A stretch of 15,746 nucleotides of DNA from Microbacteriaceae bacterium (GTDB taxonomy: Bacteria; Actinomycetota; Actinomycetes; Actinomycetales; Microbacteriaceae), in the NCBI GenBank assembly GCA_016463265.1, contig JAEMRP010000002.1, positions 1-15,746 of the forward strand. The letters are read 5' to 3'. The translations under genes were made by a program, and so were the position numbers. The notes under the pieces are model-generated. The model ran no database searches. It saw only the letters and a list, made by a program, of their open reading frames with translations, and was not told the origin of the DNA. Below are positions 7,141 to 15,746 of this stretch, one piece after another (position 1 is the first letter of the stretch; every line of letters starts with the position of its first letter).

Positions 7141-8385
7141 TTAGGGGGCAAGCCGCTCGTGCCATACGAGTGCGCTCTGGTCGGTCAGCGAGGCAACCTG
7201 GTCGATGACGGCGCGCATCGCGTCGGCGTCAGTCGTGGCCTCACGGAAGTCGGCGGCAAAACCGGGTTCGAGGTGTTCAGTGCCCGACGCGGCGAGAATA
7301 GAGCACAGTTCCTGAATGAGTTCGCGCTGTCGGGAATAGATCGGTCTGCGCGATTCGTGCGACATCACGTTCGCGGCGACGATTCCCTTGAGCACCGCAA
7401 TTTCGGCGCGGGTCTCGGCGGGGACAACGACATCAGCACCGTATCGAACCAGGCTCGTCGCGGTTGCGTGTTCACGCGTCGCGGCCGTCGCAGAGCCGGC
7501 GAATCGACCGATGAGCGTTGAGGTGAGATTTTTGAGTGCGCCCATTTCCTGGCGAGACCCCTCCCACGTCTCAATCCACGAGGTGAGTCCGTCGAGTCGG
7601 TCAAACGCGGCGACGAGGTCGTCGTGCGGGAGTTCACCGCCGATCCATTCGACCATCGAGTCGACGAGGTCGTCATGGTTTACGCGAGAAGACAGCGCTC
7701 GGACGTCGATGTATCCGTTGACAATCGCGTCTTCGAAATCGTGCACCGAATATCCGATGTCGTCGGAAAGGTCCATGACTTGCGCTTCGATGCAGAGCGT
7801 GCGGTCGTCGGCGCCCTTCCGAATCCAGTCGAAAATCGGGGTGTCCGATTCGTAAACGCCGAACTTTGTCCGCCCACTCGGTTCAGAAACTCCCGTTTCC
7901 TGAGTCCACGGGTATTTGCACGACGCGTCGAGACTCGCCCGAGTGAGATTGAGACCAAAACTGTGACCGGAGTCGTCAAACACCTTGGGTTCGATCCGCG
8001 TCAGAATTCGAAGTGTTTGAGCGTTTCCTTCGAAGCCTCCGAAAGGAAGCGCCCAATCGTTGAGTGCTTTCTCTCCGTTGTGTCCGAACGGCGGGTGTCC
8101 CAGGTCGTGGGCGAGGCAGGCAGTGTCGACGAGGTCAGGGTCGAGCCCCAGGCTGGCACCGATCTCGCGGCCGACCTGGGCAACCTCGAGCGAGTGAGTC
8201 AGGCGGTTTCGGGCGAAATCAAGGCCGGCCGTGGGTGACAGAACCTGGGTCTTGGCTGCGAGTCGCCGAAGTGCGCTGGAATGTAGGAGCCGTCCGCGGT
8301 CGCGCGCAAAATCCGACCGTTCACCCTTCGATCCCTCCGGAACAGCACGTTCGAGGTCAAAACCGGTGTAGCCGTTATCCCCCAC
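7141..8385 (-). CDS. dgt: dNTP triphosphohydrolase (dGTPase-like, HD domain)
   Basis: The gene encodes a 414-residue HD-superfamily enzyme that splits dNTPs, typically dGTP, into the deoxynucleoside and triphosphate, and so helps set nucleotide pools. Visible motifs are the N-terminal RLLHSSALRRLAAKTQV segment (32-48), RNRLTHSLEVAQVGREI with the first metal His64, the paired His93-Asp94 in CLAHDLGHPPFGHNGE, and the fourth metal Asp in MDLSDDIGYSVHD (about 204-216). Length is normal for the actinobacterial type. The GTG start at 8385 lies inside the end of dusB, with an 11-nt overlap. No strong Shine-Dalgarno sequence precedes it, so translation probably depends on dusB readthrough of the same message. 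dnaG follows downstream, a common association in Actinobacteria. Confidence 0.94.
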   Translation of the reverse strand: MGDNGYTGFDLERAVPEGSKGERSDFARDRGRLLHSSALRRLAAKTQVLSPTAGLDFARNRLTHSLEVAQVGREIGASLGLDPDLVDTACLAHDLGHPPFGHNGEKALNDWALPFGGFEGNAQTLRILTRIEPKVFDDSGHSFGLNLTRASLDASCKYPWTQETGVSEPSGRTKFGVYESDTPIFDWIRKGADDRTLCIEAQVMDLSDDIGYSVHDFEDAIVNGYIDVRALSSRVNHDDLVDSMVEWIGGELPHDDLVAAFDRLDGLTSWIETWEGSRQEMGALKNLTSTLIGRFAGSATAATREHATATSLVRYGADVVVPAETRAEIAVLKGIVAANVMSHESRRPIYSRQRELIQELCSILAASGTEHLEPGFAADFREATTDADAMRAVIDQVASLTDQSALVWHERLAP

Positions 8386-9499
8386 TGTGGCTCGATTCGG
8401 TGTCGACCAGTTCCTTCATGTGCGAGCCCAAAATCTCACGTGAGTTCAGCCAGCCGTCGGGCAGCGACGGACGCTTTGGTGTGCCGGCACGGCCGCGCTG
8501 GCCCTCTGCATCGGCGCCAGGATAAGGGGCGTCTCTGTCGAGCTCAGCGAGAATGGCGTCCATTTCCTTCAGGCTACCGACCAGCGCGAGAGCCGCACGG
8601 GTTTCTCCCCCGACGGCATACCCCTTGAAGTACCACGCGACGTGCTTGCGAATATCCCGGCAGCCGTGGTTTTCGTCCTCGAGGAAGTCGACGAGCAACT
8701 CTGCGTGTCGGCGGAAGGCGTCGGCGACAAACCCCAGATTCGGCATGATCGTTTCGACGTCCTTGCCGAACGCGGCCTCGAGGTCGGCGAACAACCACGG
8801 GCGACCGAGGCAGCCACGACCGACGATGACCCCGTCACACCCGGTTTCCTCGACCATTCGTTTTGCGTCAGCACCGCTCCAGATGTCACCGTTTCCTAGA
8901 ATTGGCAAACCCGTGATTTCGGTCTTGAGCGTTCGAATCGCGTCCCAGTGGGCGTTTCCCGAATAATGCTGGGCGGCGGTGCGGGCGTGAAGCCCAATTG
9001 CGGCAACACCGAGGTCAGCCGCGATTCGGGCGGCGTCGAGATACGTGAGGTGATCATCGTCGATACCCATCCGCATCTTGATGGTCACGGGAACGTCGCC
9101 GGCCGCCGCTACGGTCTCTTTCAGAATCTGCTCGAACAGGGTTGTCTTCCACGGCAGAGCCGCCCCACCGCCCTTGCGCGTCACCTTGGGAACAGGACAC
9201 CCGAAGTTCATGTCGATGTGGTCAGCGTGGTCTTCGTCGACAAGGATTCGAGTCGCCGCACCCATCGTCTTCGGGTCCACGCCATACAACTGGATTGAAC
9301 GCGTCGTCTCGGACGGGTGGTGCTGAATGAGACGCATCGTCGTCTCGTTTCGCTCGACGAGGGCACGCGCGGTGATCATCTCTGAGACGAACAGTCCGCC
9401 GCCGTATTCGCGGCACAACCGTCGAAACGCCGTGTTCGTAATCCCCGCCATGGGAGCGAGAACGACGGGAACGTCGGTTTCAATCGGACCGATTCGCAC
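8375..9499 (-). CDS. dusB: tRNA-dihydrouridine synthase DusB
   Basis: This FMN enzyme reduces uridines to dihydrouridine in the tRNA D-loop. The 374-residue protein shows the TIM-barrel signatures in order: LAPMAGITNTAFRRL (14-28), NFGCPVPKV with catalytic Cys101, KMRMG (141-145), LHARTAAQHYSG (170-181) holding the FMN-phosphate region, LGNGDIWSG (201-209) and GRGCLGRPWLF (227-237). The helical C-terminal domain follows, with a less conserved tail after about residue 320. The GTG start at 9499 is one base after the glyS stop; GGAG about 8 nt upstream, within the end of glyS, can act as a ribosome binding site. dgt overlaps its 3' end by 11 nt. It clearly belongs to the glyS-dusB-dgt run. Confidence 0.96.
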   Translation of the reverse strand: MRIGPIETDVPVVLAPMAGITNTAFRRLCREYGGGLFVSEMITARALVERNETTMRLIQHHPSETTRSIQLYGVDPKTMGAATRILVDEDHADHIDMNFGCPVPKVTRKGGGAALPWKTTLFEQILKETVAAAGDVPVTIKMRMGIDDDHLTYLDAARIAADLGVAAIGLHARTAAQHYSGNAHWDAIRTLKTEITGLPILGNGDIWSGADAKRMVEETGCDGVIVGRGCLGRPWLFADLEAAFGKDVETIMPNLGFVADAFRRHAELLVDFLEDENHGCRDIRKHVAWYFKGYAVGGETRAALALVGSLKEMDAILAELDRDAPYPGADAEGQRGRAGTPKRPSLPDGWLNSREILGSHMKELVDTESSHSGG

Positions 9500-9500
9500 C

Positions 9501-10886
9501 CTATGCTCCGATCAGTCGCTCCGCCAGGTAGCCCTCGAGACGATCGAGCGAAACGCGCTCTTGCGCCATCGTGTCCCGTTCGCGAACTGTCACGGCCTTG
9601 TCCTCAAGAGTGTCGAAGTCAACGGTGATGGCGAACGGCGTTCCGATTTCGTCCTGGCGACGGTATCGGCGTCCAATCGCACCGGCGTCATCGAAATCGA
9701 TGTTCCAGTGCTTTCGAAGATTTTCGGCGAGGTTACGCGCGAGTGGCGACAGTTCCTCGTGGCGCGAAAGCGGCAGCACCGCTGCCTTTACGGGCGCGAG
9801 GCGGGGGTCGAAGCGCAGAACGGTCCGAACATCGACGCCGCCCTTCGTGTTGGGCGCTTCGTCCTCGTAATAGGCATCAACGAGAAACGCCATGAGCGAA
9901 CGAGTCAGTCCCGCCGCCGGCTCGATGACATACGGCGTCCAGCGTTCGTTCGTGCCTTGGTCAAAATACGACAGGTCCGTTCCCGATGCCTTCGAGTGGG
10001 TCATCAGATCGAAGTCGGTGCGGTTCGCAACGCCCTCGAGTTCGCCGAATTCTCCCGACGAGAAACCAAAACGGTATTCAATGTCAACGGTTCGCTTGGA
10101 ATAGTGCGACAGTTTCTCTTTCGGGTGTTCGAACAGGCGCAGGTTCTCGGGGTTGATCCCGAGGTCGGTGTACCAGCGGAAGCGCTCGTCTATCCAGTAC
10201 TGGTGCCACTCTTCGTCCGTTCCGGGCTCGACGAAAAACTCCATCTCCATTTGTTCAAACTCGCGGGTGCGGAAAACAAAGTTCCCCGGAGTGATCTCGT
10301 TACGGAACGACTTTCCGATCTGACCGATTCCGAACGGGGGCTTCTGGCGCGACGACGACACGACGTTATTGAAGTTCACGAAAATACCCTGAGCGGTCTC
10401 TGGCCGAAGATAGTGCATGCCCGACTCATCTTCGACAGGACCGAGGTAGGTCTTGAGCATCCCCGAAAATTCCTTGGGCTCGGTCCACTGACCGCGCGTT
10501 CCACAGTGACCACACGCGATGTCGGCAAGTCCGTTCTCGGCCGGGCGACCCTTCTTTTCTTCGAATTCCTCTTCGAGGTGGTCGGCACGGAATCTCTTGT
10601 GGCAGGACAGACATTCGACGAGCGGGTCGCTGAACACGTCGACGTGACCGGACGCTTCCCACACCGCGCGGGGCAAAATGACCGACGAGTCAAGACCGAC
10701 GACGTCGGGACGGTTCTGTACCATCGCCTTCCACCACTGGCGCTTGATGTTTTCTTTCAGTTCGACCCCGAGTGGGCCGTAATCCCACGCAGACCGGCTT
10801 CCGCCATAGATTTCGCCGGCCTGAAACACGAATCCACGTCGTTTCGCGAGCGAAATGACGGAATCGAGTCGGTTGTTCTGAGCCAC
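9501..10886 (-). CDS. glyS: glycyl-tRNA synthetase, single-chain (alpha2) type
   Basis: This class II synthetase attaches glycine to tRNA-Gly. The 461-residue protein begins [19 protein letters not shown] and has the [17 protein letters not shown] motif (24-40), a zinc site made of Cys92, Cys95, Cys125 and Cys128, RPETAQGIF (161-169), the motif 2 region [25 protein letters not shown] (split over 194-218), motif 3 [14 protein letters not shown] (322-335) and an anticodon-binding domain from about 363. The open frame continues upstream, but the GTG at 10886 is chosen: it gives the standard N-terminus and has AGAGGAG about 4 nt before it. It starts 31 bp after the uppS stop and is followed one base later by dusB. 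Confidence 0.97.
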   Translation of the reverse strand: MAQNNRLDSVISLAKRRGFVFQAGEIYGGSRSAWDYGPLGVELKENIKRQWWKAMVQNRPDVVGLDSSVILPRAVWEASGHVDVFSDPLVECLSCHKRFRADHLEEEFEEKKGRPAENGLADIACGHCGTRGQWTEPKEFSGMLKTYLGPVEDESGMHYLRPETAQGIFVNFNNVVSSSRQKPPFGIGQIGKSFRNEITPGNFVFRTREFEQMEMEFFVEPGTDEEWHQYWIDERFRWYTDLGINPENLRLFEHPKEKLSHYSKRTVDIEYRFGFSSGEFGELEGVANRTDFDLMTHSKASGTDLSYFDQGTNERWTPYVIEPAAGLTRSLMAFLVDAYYEDEAPNTKGGVDVRTVLRFDPRLAPVKAAVLPLSRHEELSPLARNLAENLRKHWNIDFDDAGAIGRRYRRQDEIGTPFAITVDFDTLEDKAVTVRERDTMAQERVSLDRLEGYLAERLIGA

Positions 10887-10917
10887 GGGTCTCCTCTGGG
10901 CAGGGCGTGACGCCAGT

Positions 10918-11697
10918 TTATCGGGGCGCGGGGCTATCGACCGCACCGCCGAAGCGTCGGTCACGGTGGGCATAGTCCTCGATCGCGCGCCAGAGTTGCA
11001 CACGCGAGAAATCCGGCCACAGCGTATCGAGGAAGACCATCTCGGAATAGGCACTTTGCCAGAGCAGAAAGTTAGACGTCCGCTGTTCGCCGGACGATCG
11101 GATAAACAGGTCGACGTCGGGTAGCTTCGGCTCGTAGAGGTGCGCCTGAACCGTCTTTTCGGTGATGCGCGCGGGGTTGATTTTTCCTTTCGCGACCCCC
11201 TCGGCGATGTCTCGAATCGCGTCGACGAGTTCTAGTCGGCCCCCATAGTTCACGCACATTTGCAGAGTGAGACCCGAGTTCTTCTTCGTCATCTCTTCGG
11301 CCTCGCGCAATTCCGAAATGACGCTCGCCCACAGTTTCGGGGCACGGCCGACCCAGCGGACGCGAACACCCCACTCGTTGAGCTGGTCCCGCCGACGGCG
11401 AAGCACTTCGCGATTGAATCCCATGAGGAACTTGACCTCATCGGGGCTGCGCCGCCAGTTCTCGGTCGAAAACGCGTACACCGACAGGTGTTTGACACCG
11501 ACTTCGATTGCCCCGGCGACAACGTCGAGCAGAGCGGCCTCGCCCGCTCGGTGGCCCTCGACCCGAGGAAGTCCCCGAGCATTCGCCCATCGGCCGTTGC
11601 CGTCCATGACGATGGCGACGTGTTCGGGGACGAGGTCTCGTTGAACTACCGGCGGCGTGAGCCCCGTGTAATTCAGCGGCAGAAAGTCGACCATCAT
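10918..11697 (-). CDS. uppS: isoprenyl transferase (undecaprenyl diphosphate synthase family)
   Basis: This cis-prenyltransferase builds the C50-C55 polyprenyl diphosphate carrier used for peptidoglycan and other envelope polymers. The 259-residue sequence contains [17 protein letters not shown] (26-42, with the essential Asp32), GHRAG (48-52), [11 protein letters not shown] (74-84), CVNYGGR (148-154) and [15 protein letters not shown] (200-214). The last normally reads RTGGEQRLSNF, so two positions differ. The ATG start at 11697 overlaps the recO stop by 4 nt (ATGA); a second ATG follows at once and could be used instead. glyS follows after 31 bp. Product chain length and whether it makes decaprenyl or undecaprenyl diphosphate cannot be told from sequence. 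Confidence 0.95.
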   Translation of the reverse strand: MMVDFLPLNYTGLTPPVVQRDLVPEHVAIVMDGNGRWANARGLPRVEGHRAGEAALLDVVAGAIEVGVKHLSVYAFSTENWRRSPDEVKFLMGFNREVLRRRRDQLNEWGVRVRWVGRAPKLWASVISELREAEEMTKKNSGLTLQMCVNYGGRLELVDAIRDIAEGVAKGKINPARITEKTVQAHLYEPKLPDVDLFIRSSGEQRTSNFLLWQSAYSEMVFLDTLWPDFSRVQLWRAIEDYAHRDRRFGGAVDSPAPR

Positions 11698-12422
11698 TCC
11701 GTCCGATCGATGTGTCCGAGCGATCGAATCGACCGTTCAAGGTGGAACTGCGCGTACGCCGCGACGATACCACGCGCCTCGATTCGAGCGCCGTCCAGCG
11801 AGGCATCGGCGACCACCCAGTCGCCTTTCAGCAACGCCGCAAGAAGCGTGATCGTCTCAGGGCGAAGGTGCGGGGTTCCAGGCGGTGCGACGGCGTCCGA
11901 GACGACACCGCCCGCCGAGATGACGAGAGCTGTGTGTGGACCGTCCTCGCCCGTGATGACACAGACGTCTAGTTCGGGTGTCCAGCCGGCGATCGCGAGG
12001 GCCCGCAAAATGTACGAATCGAGAATGAGCGATGGGTCGTGTGCCCTTTTCGCCAGCGCTTTGAGCCCACCGAGCAGCAGTCCGTAATGACCCGAGGTGT
12101 GACCGTGGTCGGTCAATTTGTCGGCGGTTTCGACCATCGCTGACGCGGTCGTGTACATCGGATAATCGGCCACAATCGTCGCGGTCAATGACGTGATGGT
12201 TTCCACCTGTTGAACCGTGTCGAGGTTTCGACCCTCGTAGAACTGAACATCTGCAATCATGAAGGGTTCGAGGCGGGAACCAATACGACTTCCCGTTTTG
12301 CGCACTCCTTTGGCCACCGCGCGAATCTTGCCCCGAGACTTTCCCAACATCGTGATGATGCGATCGGCTTCGCCCAATTTGTGCGTTCGAAGCACAATAA
12401 CGTTGTCGCGATAGGTGGGCAC
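11694..12422 (-). CDS. recO: DNA repair protein RecO, zinc cysteines mostly lost
   Basis: RecO loads RecA at single-strand gaps, in partnership with RecR. The 242-residue protein has the N-terminal OB fold with [23 protein letters not shown] (4-26) and [17 protein letters not shown] (38-54), then the helical domain. Where many actinobacterial and Deinococcus RecO proteins carry a CxxC...CxxC zinc site, this one has Cys154, Thr157, Ser175 and Val178, so only one cysteine remains; the flanking [14 protein letters not shown] pattern still marks the spot. The GTG start at 12422 has GAGAAT six bases upstream and a weak GGACAG between. It is the first gene of the recO-uppS-glyS-dusB-dgt run, and is divergent from the TRIC-family gene across 58 bp. 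Confidence 0.94.
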   Translation of the reverse strand: MPTYRDNVIVLRTHKLGEADRIITMLGKSRGKIRAVAKGVRKTGSRIGSRLEPFMIADVQFYEGRNLDTVQQVETITSLTATIVADYPMYTTASAMVETADKLTDHGHTSGHYGLLLGGLKALAKRAHDPSLILDSYILRALAIAGWTPELDVCVITGEDGPHTALVISAGGVVSDAVAPPGTPHLRPETITLLAALLKGDWVVADASLDGARIEARGIVAAYAQFHLERSIRSLGHIDRTE

Positions 12423-12431
12423 CTGTCCATT

Positions 12432-12474
12432 CTCGCGCCCGACGTATCACGCCCGACCCGCGACACGAGAGAAT
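12432..12474. promoter_or_regulatory. divergent promoter region between recO and the TRIC-family gene
   Basis: The 58-bp gap at 12423-12480 has a GAGAAT hexamer ending exactly 6 nt before each start: on the plus strand at 12469-12474 before the ATG at 12481, and on the minus strand near its other end before the recO GTG at 12422. GAGAAT is one base from the TAGAAT found before dnaG, so both may be -10 elements of leaderless promoters. The first-position G makes them weak matches to TANNNT. Confidence 0.35.
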
Positions 12475-12480
12475 AGAGTT

Positions 12481-13158
12481 ATGAACTCGTTATTCGCGAT
12501 TCCCGCCTGGCTCGACCTGGTCGCGGTCGGAATAGGCGCGGCGCAGGGGGCGATGTTCTCGTCCCGATATCGCGGCGCCGAGCTCGACCTGCTGGGTGTC
12601 GCCATCATCGGCATCGTCAGCGGGTTCGGTGGTTCGATTGTGCGAGACGTTTTTCTCACCACGGAAATCGCCGCCTTCCATTCGAACTGGTACCTCGTGA
12701 CCGCGGTGCTCTGTGCACTCGGAGGGATGCTGGTGTCTTCACTGCTTCATCGCATCGAAATGGTCATCAACGTGTTTGACGCACTGACAATCGGAATCTT
12801 CGGCGCAATCGGAACCACCAAAGCGCTCGCCTTCGGACTCCCCGTCGTTCCCGCCCTATTCATCGGGGTCGCAGCCGCGGTTGGTGGGTCAATCCTTCGT
12901 GACATGCTTCTCGCGCTGCCCATGCAACTCATGCAGGTCGGTTCGCTCTACGCCGTCGCCGCTGGACTGGGTGGAGCGACTGTGATCATTTTGCTCTCTA
13001 CCGGTCAGTCGGTGACCGTCGCGGGATTTGCCGGCGTTGCGGTCACGACCGCAATTCGTATGCTCTCGGTGATCCTCGGCTGGAAACTGCCAGCGCAACG
13101 CGGTGTGCCCACAGTGACGTCCGTGATTCGGACTATTCGCAATAAACCGAAGAAATAG
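12481..13158 (+). CDS. TRIC/UPF0126 (YadS/YicG-like) membrane channel family protein
   Basis: The gene encodes a 225-residue, seven-helix-type hydrophobic protein made of two related halves. Each half carries the family signature, GFGGSIVRD (48-56) and AVGGSILRD (133-141), and the linker has FDALTIGIFGAIGTTKAL (99-116), typical of prokaryotic trimeric intracellular cation (TRIC) channel homologues, which conduct potassium or sodium in vitro. The tail is basic (RTIRNKPKK). The open frame extends 22 codons upstream, but the ATG at 12481 is chosen because the added residues are not membrane-like or family-like and a -10-like hexamer sits 6 nt before this ATG. It is divergent from recO, and a small membrane protein gene follows after 33 bp. 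The physiological role of the bacterial family is poorly defined. Confidence 0.9.
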   Translation: MNSLFAIPAWLDLVAVGIGAAQGAMFSSRYRGAELDLLGVAIIGIVSGFGGSIVRDVFLTTEIAAFHSNWYLVTAVLCALGGMLVSSLLHRIEMVINVFDALTIGIFGAIGTTKALAFGLPVVPALFIGVAAAVGGSILRDMLLALPMQLMQVGSLYAVAAGLGGATVIILLSTGQSVTVAGFAGVAVTTAIRMLSVILGWKLPAQRGVPTVTSVIRTIRNKPKK

Positions 13159-13191
13159 TAACTTCATCTCCGAGGTAGTGATGGGATCTGA

Positions 13192-15353
<2,162 letters not shown>

Positions 15354-15379
15354 TTACGGGTTTCGGCCAATGGGAGACT

Positions 15380-15419
15380 CCGCGACGAGTGGTGGCCTGG
15401 TAACTAGGACCCGTCGCGG
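15380..15419 (-). repeat. inverted repeat (stem-loop) in the leuA leader
   Basis: Eight-base perfect complementary arms lie at 15380-15387 and 15412-15419 and extend inward to 11 pairs with one G-U (15380-15390 with 15409-15419). The 18-nt loop contains the leader peptide stop TAG, so a ribosome finishing the peptide would open one arm. Confidence 0.8.
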
Positions 15420-15445
15420 CCGCTAAGAAGGAGACCGTTCAGCAT
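15404..15445 (-). CDS. leuL: leucine-rich leader peptide of leuA
   Basis: The minus-strand ATG at 15445 opens a 13-codon frame, MLNGLLLSGRDGS, ending in TAG. Four of its 13 residues are leucine and three are consecutive (CTC CTT CTT at 15425-15433), the hallmark of a leucine-sensing leader peptide. The ATG is preceded by TACCCT ending 6 nt upstream, so the message would start at the ATG and be leaderless. Its last seven codons overlap the 5' arm and loop of the leader stem, so ribosome position would change the fold. It ends 65 nt before the leuA ATG. The peptide itself probably has no function; its translation does. Known leuA leaders in Actinobacteria follow the same plan. Confidence 0.72.
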   Translation of the reverse strand: MLNGLLLSGRDGS

Positions 15446-15451
15446 GGTTTC

Positions 15452-15457
15452 AGGGTA
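15452..15457 (-). promoter_or_regulatory. -10 element of the leuA leader promoter
   Basis: On the minus strand TACCCT lies exactly 6 nt before the leader-peptide ATG at 15445, in the TANNNT form and spacing seen before def, DMT and dnaG. No good -35 was found; TTCCGC lies at the right distance but matches poorly. The element sits in the 38 bp between the era stop and the leader peptide. Confidence 0.5.
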
Positions 15458-15483
15458 ACACGCTGCATGTGCTGGCGGAAAAA

Positions 15484-15746
15484 TCAGAAACCGAGCTTGC
15501 CGAGCGCTTTCGGGTCGCGTTGCCAGTCCTTGGCGATCGTGACGTGCAAGTCGAGATAAATCTTTGTTCCAAGCAGGGCCTCGATCTGAGGGCGTGAGCG
15601 CTCACCAATAAGTCGCAGCATCGAACCACGATGTCCGATAATGATGCCCTTCTGGCTGTCGCGTTCGACGATGAGCGTGACGAACACCTTGGTGCGGCCG
15701 TTCTCGCGCACGATGTCCATGAGTGTCACCGCTAATGAGTGCGGTA
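15484..15746 (-). CDS. era: GTPase Era, C-terminal KH domain (5' part outside window)
   Basis: The 86 in-frame residues at the window edge begin PHSLAVTLMDI, the sequence that enters the KH domain of Era. They continue through VFVTLIVERDSQKGIIIGHRGSMLR, where GHRG is the KH GxxG loop that grips the 3' end of 16S rRNA, and end with TKIYLDLHVTIAKDWQRDPKALGKLGF, the usual Era C-terminus. Era binds GTP and helps mature and assemble the 30S ribosomal subunit; its GTPase domain lies beyond the right edge. The stop at 15484 is only 26 bp from the leuA leader promoter, and leuA lies downstream in the same direction, a usual order in Microbacteriaceae. An internal GTG at 15729 is not the real start. 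Confidence 0.94.
   Translation of the reverse strand, partial: PHSLAVTLMDIVRENGRTKVFVTLIVERDSQKGIIIGHRGSMLRLIGERSRPQIEALLGTKIYLDLHVTIAKDWQRDPKALGKLGF

Noticed and set aside
6232..7521. 429-codon open frame on the plus strand, antisense to dnaG and dgt
   Set aside because: It lies opposite two well-identified genes, has no recognisable domain, and long antisense frames are common in GC-rich coding DNA.
9327..10910. 527-codon open frame on the plus strand, antisense to glyS
   Set aside because: It mirrors the glyS codons and has an arginine/valine-rich composition without hydrophobic or motif pattern; glyS on the other strand is certain.
9501..11054. Longer GlyRS with a 56-residue N-terminal extension
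   Set aside because: The extra part overlaps the uppS coding region, is not family-like, and the internal GTG at 10886 has a strong ribosome binding site.
12415..13158. TRIC-family protein starting 22 codons further upstream
   Set aside because: The added residues overlap the recO start and do not resemble the family; the ATG at 12481 is well placed after a -10-like hexamer.
15380..15419. GC-rich stem as an intrinsic terminator
   Set aside because: No run of T follows the stem in the direction of transcription; it fits better as an attenuator or pseudoknot element.

Overview
The window comes from the chromosome of a compact, moderately high-GC actinobacterium, most likely of the family Microbacteriaceae. 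The evidence is the housekeeping string era-leuA-recO-uppS-glyS-dusB-dgt-dnaG, a single-chain GlyRS of 461 residues, a very high share of GTG starts (10 of the 16 starts chosen for complete genes), an actinobacterial leuA leader, and almost no intergenic DNA. The genus cannot be fixed from sequence alone. There are no signs of mobile DNA, phage or CRISPR.

Layout, left to right. At 1-1570 (minus) lie a truncated GT4-type glycosyltransferase and, just upstream of it, a DMT-type membrane transporter. A 31-bp divergent promoter region separates the transporter from def (1602-2168, plus). def converges on azlD with a 4-bp overlap of stop codons. At 2165-4034 (minus) lies a coupled cluster: a histidine-kinase-like membrane protein, then azlC, then azlD (a two-subunit branched-chain amino-acid exporter). 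It starts 46 bp downstream of a tRNA-Asn(GTT) gene (4081-4156). Upstream of the tRNA are a D-2-hydroxyacid dehydrogenase, dnaG, dgt, dusB, glyS, uppS and recO (4188-12422), all on the minus strand and mostly abutting or overlapping. At 12481-13599 (plus) are two membrane-protein genes: a TRIC/UPF0126 family protein and a small 4-TM protein of unknown function. The latter converges on leuA with another 4-bp stop overlap. leuA (13596-15338, minus) has a leader region with a 13-codon, leucine-rich leader peptide and a GC-rich stem. The 3' end of era fills the right edge.

The minus-strand block is an information-processing cluster. It covers recombination repair (RecO), the undecaprenyl carrier for the cell wall (UppS), tRNA charging and modification (GlyRS, DusB, tRNA-Asn), dNTP control (Dgt) and replication priming (DnaG). 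Leucine biosynthesis (leuA, probably attenuated by leucine) and branched-chain amino-acid export (azlCD) lie in the same neighbourhood.

The clearest non-coding signal is a repeated start arrangement. A TANNNT -10-like hexamer lies exactly 6 nt before the start codon at DMT, def, dnaG and the leuA leader peptide, and a weaker GAGAAT version precedes recO and the TRIC gene. This fits leaderless transcription. The most unusual proteins are the kinase-like protein, with Gln where the phospho-acceptor His is expected, and a RecO that keeps only one of the four usual zinc cysteines. I did not find evidence for a wholly new system.
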